NCBI RefSeq assembly: GCF_946479415.1
Contig: NZ_CAMLFY010000159.1
Coordinates: 1 to 8,562, forward strand
Reading direction: 5' to 3'
Length of the DNA stretch: 8,562 nucleotides
DNA from: an uncultured Shinella sp.
Lineage (GTDB): Bacteria > Pseudomonadota > Alphaproteobacteria > Rhizobiales > Rhizobiaceae
Every line of letters starts with the position of its first letter. Position 1 is the stretch's first letter. The translations under genes were made by a program, and so were the position numbers. The notes under the pieces were generated by a model. It worked only from the letters and a program-made list of their open reading frames with translations, did not search any database and was not told the origin of the DNA. Positions 5,785-8,562 of this stretch are shown here, one piece after another.

Positions 5785-7302
5785 ATGCATTCCCAGGTTT
5801 CTCCCCGTCTTTCCCAGCCTCTCGCGCGCGAGATCCTGGAACTCGTTTTTGCTCCACGCATTGCTCGGGAGGTTTCGCTCGGCATCGATGATCTTTGTTC
5901 GGTCAACGAAGCGCATCTTGTCATGTTGGCGCAGGCCGGCATGATCGAACCATCCGCCGCAAGATCGATTGCGGGCGCCTTGAGCGCCATGAGGGCGGAA
6001 GGTGCGGAATCCGTGCCGCAGGATCCGGCGCGCGAGGACGCCTATTTCAACTTCGAGGCCGCGCTGATGGAGCGTGTCGGCGCCGATGTCGGCGGGCGGC
6101 TGCACCTTGCCCGCAGCCGCAACGACATCAACGCAACGCTCGATCGGCTGGCCCTCGGAAGGCTGTTGTTGGTCCTCGGTGAAGAGCTTCTGGCGCTCAG
6201 GCGCGCGCTGCTCGACCGGGCGCAGGAGCATATCGAAACGATCATGCCGGGCTATACCCATCTTCAGCCGGCGCAACCGATCACATTCGGCTTCTACCTG
6301 TCCGGCATCGGGGACGCTTTGGCGCGGGATACCGTGAGGCTGTTCCAGGCCTACGATGCGACGAGGGCATGTCCCATGGGGGCTTGTGCCTTTGCGGGAA
6401 CATCCTTTTCCATCGACAGGGGACTGGTTGCCGATCTTCTCGGTTTCGATGGCGTCCATGTCCATGCGCAGGACGCGGTCTCTTCGCGCGATTATGTCTG
6501 GAATTGCGCGGCATCGGTCCTCGGGCTCGCATCGACCTGGGGCCGTTTCGCTCAAGACCTTTACATTTGGGGCACGACCGAATTCGGCCTCGTGCGGTTT
6601 CCCGACAGTATCGCCGGCACATCCAGCATCATGCCGCAGAAGAAGAACCCGATCGCAGTCGAGTATCTCAAGGCGGCGTCCGGCGAAGTCATCGGGGGTG
6701 TAACCGCAACGTTCGGAATTCTCAAAGGTGCCCATTTCAGCCATGCCGGCGACAGCGGTCGGTCCGCTCTCGCGCCCTTCTGGCCGGTCGTTCAACTGGC
6801 CACCAATGCCGTCCGCATCGCGCGACTGGTCGCGCAGAATGTCGAAGCCGTCCCGGACGTGATGGCATCGCGCGCAGGTCAGGGCTTCTCAACCGCCACT
6901 GATCTGGCGGATTGCCTGGTTCGCGAGGCCGGGGTCTCTTTCCGGCAGGCGCACCATGTGGTTGCCGATCTCGTGCGCAGAGCGACAGAAACGGGCCGCA
7001 CATTGGCCGAGTTCGATAAGGCCGAGATAACCGACGTATTGTTTCAGGAGGTTGGAAGGAATGTTGAGATCGATGGTGACCTCCTGAAGGATTGCCTTGA
7101 TCCCCGTCGCTCGGTTGCCGGCAGGAAATCGTATGGCTCCACGTCGCCCGAGCAGGTTCGCCTCACACTTGAACGGGCTTCCGAAATGCTTGCCGCCGAT
7201 GCCGATGCATTGACGCTGCGCCGCTGCCGTATCGAGTCTGCTCGTGACCTGCTGGCAAAGCGACTGGCAGCAATCGGGCACGTCGCATCCCCTCACGTTT
7301 GA
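5785..7302 (+). CDS. Argininosuccinate-lyase-like enzyme of the aspartase/fumarase superfamily, probably not a true ArgH
   Basis: The 505-residue product belongs to the fumarase/aspartase superfamily, whose members cleave a C-N or C-O bond of a succinyl-type substrate and release fumarate. Seen: GGRLHLARSRNDINATLDRL (103-122), MPGYTHLQPAQP (154-165) with Thr158 and His159, AFAGTSFSIDR (202-212), DAVSSRDY (230-237), the flexible signature loop GTSSIMPQKKNP (278-289) with presumed catalytic base Ser281, and an argininosuccinate-lyase-like C terminus (SVAGRKSYGSTSPE, 443-456). Two ArgH hallmarks are changed: SRNDQ reads SRNDI (115), and the substrate segment usually like YNKDLQEDK reads HFSHAGDSGRS (317-327). 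Superfamily chemistry should remain, but the amine part of the substrate should differ. EDDS lyase, an ArgH relative that splits an aminopolycarboxylate, is a useful comparison. The start ATG at 5785 has only a weak AGGT site overlapping the cupin stop, consistent with coupling. An 88-base gap precedes the next gene. Confidence 0.88.
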   Translation: MHSQVSPRLSQPLAREILELVFAPRIAREVSLGIDDLCSVNEAHLVMLAQAGMIEPSAARSIAGALSAMRAEGAESVPQDPAREDAYFNFEAALMERVGADVGGRLHLARSRNDINATLDRLALGRLLLVLGEELLALRRALLDRAQEHIETIMPGYTHLQPAQPITFGFYLSGIGDALARDTVRLFQAYDATRACPMGACAFAGTSFSIDRGLVADLLGFDGVHVHAQDAVSSRDYVWNCAASVLGLASTWGRFAQDLYIWGTTEFGLVRFPDSIAGTSSIMPQKKNPIAVEYLKAASGEVIGGVTATFGILKGAHFSHAGDSGRSALAPFWPVVQLATNAVRIARLVAQNVEAVPDVMASRAGQGFSTATDLADCLVREAGVSFRQAHHVVADLVRRATETGRTLAEFDKAEITDVLFQEVGRNVEIDGDLLKDCLDPRRSVAGRKSYGSTSPEQVRLTLERASEMLAADADALTLRRCRIESARDLLAKRLAAIGHVASPHV

Positions 7303-7378
7303 CAGGATCTTTCGGCCGGGGGGGCGACTTTGGAACAGTCTGCGTACAGCAACGAATAGAATGAATGCATGTCATGAG

Positions 7379-7385
7379 AGAGGGG
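7379..7385 (+). promoter_or_regulatory. Ribosome binding site for the [2Fe-2S] subunit
   Basis: AGAGGGG lies five bases before the ATG at 7391 and selects that start over the in-frame ATG ten codons upstream (7361). The preceding gap (7303-7390) has a run of seven G (7318-7324) and no clear terminator. Confidence 0.7.
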
Positions 7386-7390
7386 ACAGT

Positions 7391-7687
7391 ATGTCCGGAC
7401 ATTTAGGGCAACTGATCCGGTTGGGTGAAATCAATCGAACGCCATTGGAGTTCACGCTCGACGGCGAACGGGTTTCTTGTCTTGCCGGTGACACTCTGTT
7501 GACCGCGATCCTGCTCGCGACCCGGCGGCTGCGCGATTCCGAGTTTGGCGATGGTGCCAGAGCGGGCTTCTGCAACATGGGAGCTTGCCAGGATTGCTGG
7601 GTTTCTCTGGCCTGCGGCGAGCGGGTGCGTGCCTGCACGACGCCCGTCGAAAACGGCATGGTCGTCATGACCAGAGAAATGGTGTAG
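7391..7687 (+). CDS. HcnA-like [2Fe-2S] subunit of an amine/opine-type dehydrogenase
   Basis: The 98-residue product is a small ferredoxin-like subunit. Its cluster motif is GFCNMGACQDCWV (59-71), with a fourth cysteine in VRACTTPV: Cys61, Cys66, Cys69 and Cys82 (C-x4-C-x2-C-x12-C). This matches HcnA, the gamma subunit of D-hydroxyproline dehydrogenase, and the N-terminal domain of the sarcosine oxidase alpha chain. Such proteins pass electrons from a flavin subunit oxidising a secondary amine or amino acid. The opening part (TLDGERVSCLAGDTLLTAIL, 22-41) fits the beta-grasp entry of this family. The gene lies two bases before the FAD subunit gene, as expected for subunits of one complex. It is probably membrane-associated through the electron acceptor, but no membrane segment is seen in this chain. 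Confidence 0.88.
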   Translation: MSGHLGQLIRLGEINRTPLEFTLDGERVSCLAGDTLLTAILLATRRLRDSEFGDGARAGFCNMGACQDCWVSLACGERVRACTTPVENGMVVMTREMV

Positions 7688-7689
7688 GC

Positions 7690-8562
7690 ATGGAACAGGA
7701 GCGCATTATCATTGTCGGGGCAGGGCCGGCGGGAACCCGTGCTGCGGAAACACTCTATAATGCCGGATGCCGCTCGTTGACGGTCATCACCGAGGCTCCG
7801 GCAAGCGGCGGGCAGATTTATCGACGCCAGCCGCCGGGTTTCGAGCGGGACGCGCAGGCGCTCTATGGCGACGATGCAGTCAAGGCGACCGATCTGCATC
7901 GCTCGTTTGACGCAATCAGCAGTCATATCGACTACAGGCCCAATACCCTTGTCTGGAACATCTTCGATAAGACGGTCTTTACCAGCGGCCCAGCCGGGGT
8001 CGAGCGATTGCCTTTTTCCCGCGTCATCCTGACCACGGGCGCAATGGACAGGATCATCCCGGTGCCGGGTTGGACGTTGCCCGGCGTTTACACGCTCGGC
8101 GGTGCGCAGATCGCGCTCAAGGCACAAGCTTGTGCGATCGGTCGCGCGGTTGTCTTTGCCGGGACCGGGCCTTTGCTGTATTTGGTTGCTTACCAGTACG
8201 CAAAAGCCGGCGCGAACGTCGTGGCGGTTCTGGATTCTTCATCCTTCCGCAACAAGCTGAAGGCTGCCGCTCGCATGGCCGCCATCCCTTCGCTGCTGCT
8301 GCGGGGTATCGGCTTTCGCCGCTATCTCGCCAGGAAGGGCGTCCTCATCGTCGAAGGGGCGAGGCTACTCGCCGTCGAAGGACAATCGTCGGTCGCGGGC
8401 GTTCGCTACAGCGCCGCACGGGGGGAGGAAGTCGTCCGTTGCGACGCTCTGGGCCTTGGATTCGGTCTCAGTCCTGAAATGCAGCTTGCCGAGATCGCGG
8501 GCTGCAGCACGCAGTTCAATCCCGTGAGTCGGCAATGGAACCTGCGCCACGACGGCGAAGGG
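7690..8562 (+). CDS. HcnB/OoxA-like FAD/NAD(P)-binding dehydrogenase subunit, 5' part
   Basis: The first 291 residues are in the window; the frame is open at the right edge, and relatives are about 450-500 residues, often ending in a further [2Fe-2S] domain. Seen: the FAD loop IIIVGAGPAGTRAAE (6-20), SGGQIYRR (39-46), the ATG-type motif VILTTGAMDRIIPVPGW (112-128), TLPGVYTLGGAQ (129-140), a second dinucleotide loop VVFAGTGPLLYLVA (154-167), and DALGLGFGLSPEMQLAEIAGC (252-272 region). This pattern is characteristic of the alpha subunits of octopine/nopaline oxidase (OoxA), hydrogen cyanide synthase HcnB and D-hydroxyproline dehydrogenase. The gene is coupled to the [2Fe-2S] gene by a two-base gap and lacks a strong ribosome site of its own. 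By analogy a beta subunit of the D-amino-acid-oxidase type, the catalytic site for the amine, should follow downstream. The substrate is unknown; HCN synthesis from glycine is less likely given the neighbours. Confidence 0.88.
   Translation, partial: MEQERIIIVGAGPAGTRAAETLYNAGCRSLTVITEAPASGGQIYRRQPPGFERDAQALYGDDAVKATDLHRSFDAISSHIDYRPNTLVWNIFDKTVFTSGPAGVERLPFSRVILTTGAMDRIIPVPGWTLPGVYTLGGAQIALKAQACAIGRAVVFAGTGPLLYLVAYQYAKAGANVVAVLDSSSFRNKLKAAARMAAIPSLLLRGIGFRRYLARKGVLIVEGARLLAVEGQSSVAGVRYSAARGEEVVRCDALGLGFGLSPEMQLAEIAGCSTQFNPVSRQWNLRHDGEG

Noticed and set aside
4900..6795. A 631-codon open frame on the minus strand, the longest in the window
   Set aside because: It lies antisense to the dehydrogenase end, the cupin and the lyase, all of which have clear family motifs. 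Its product is Arg/Gly/His-rich with no recognisable domain, as expected of a shadow frame in GC-rich DNA.
5785..7302. Calling the lyase ArgH and the window an arginine biosynthesis locus
   Set aside because: Key ArgH substrate residues are changed, and the neighbours are catabolic oxidoreductases with no argG or argF.
7330..7362. Possible promoter before the [2Fe-2S] gene (TTGGAA ... TAGAAT)
   Set aside because: The boxes are 21 bases apart, too far for a sigma-70 promoter, and better-spaced -10 candidates are poor matches.
7244..7390. Upstream extension of the [2Fe-2S] subunit overlapping the lyase end
   Set aside because: The ATG at 7391 has AGAGGGG five bases before it, and the 98-residue product matches HcnA-like length.
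8070..8477. Plus-strand open frame inside the FAD subunit gene
   Set aside because: It is in another frame within a gene that has clear FAD and NAD motifs, and its product is arginine-rich with no domain.
7391..8562. Calling the last two genes hydrogen cyanide synthase hcnA/hcnB
   Set aside because: The same subunit types occur in octopine oxidase and D-hydroxyproline dehydrogenase, and the neighbouring amino-acid catabolic genes fit those better than glycine-dependent HCN production.

Overview
The window looks like chromosomal or megaplasmid DNA from an alphaproteobacterium of the Rhizobiales type (Rhizobium, Agrobacterium, Ensifer, Shinella or relatives). The basis is high GC, codon use rich in GCC/CTC/GAC/CGC, and close-packed catabolic genes of families common in that group. 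This placement is by impression; no marker gene is present.

Layout. Bases 1-478 hold the 3' end of a FecE-type ABC transporter ATPase gene (+). It overlaps by 29 bp, tail to tail, a class I SAM methyltransferase gene (-, 450-1148). A 177-bp divergent gap leads to an ornithine cyclodeaminase/mu-crystallin family gene (+, 1326-2276). That gene converges on a class I/II PLP aminotransferase gene (-, 2314-3429), and the 37-bp gap between them is almost filled by a strong hairpin terminator. A 276-bp divergent control region (3430-3705) then opens a run of plus-strand genes: aldehyde dehydrogenase of the alpha-ketoglutaric-semialdehyde type (3706-5142), small cupin (5305-5775), argininosuccinate-lyase-like enzyme (5785-7302), HcnA-like [2Fe-2S] subunit (7391-7687) and HcnB/OoxA-like FAD subunit (7690 to past the window end).

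How the genes may work together. From about 1.3 kb onward this reads as a catabolic island for an amino-acid-derived compound. The opine-oxidase-like dehydrogenase subunits, the ornithine-cyclodeaminase-family protein, the fumarate-superfamily lyase that has lost argininosuccinate-lyase signature residues, the semialdehyde dehydrogenase and the aminotransferase together fit breakdown of a secondary-amine dicarboxylate (opine-like or aminopolycarboxylate) or of a cyclic imino acid. Products would enter central metabolism as fumarate, 2-oxo acids or amino acids. The substrate cannot be read from the sequence. No regulator, transporter or third (HcnC/OoxB-like) dehydrogenase subunit is in the window. 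The ABC ATPase and methyltransferase at the left edge probably belong to a separate, iron-complex-uptake neighbourhood.

No tRNA, rRNA, CRISPR array, insertion sequence or obvious pseudogene was seen.
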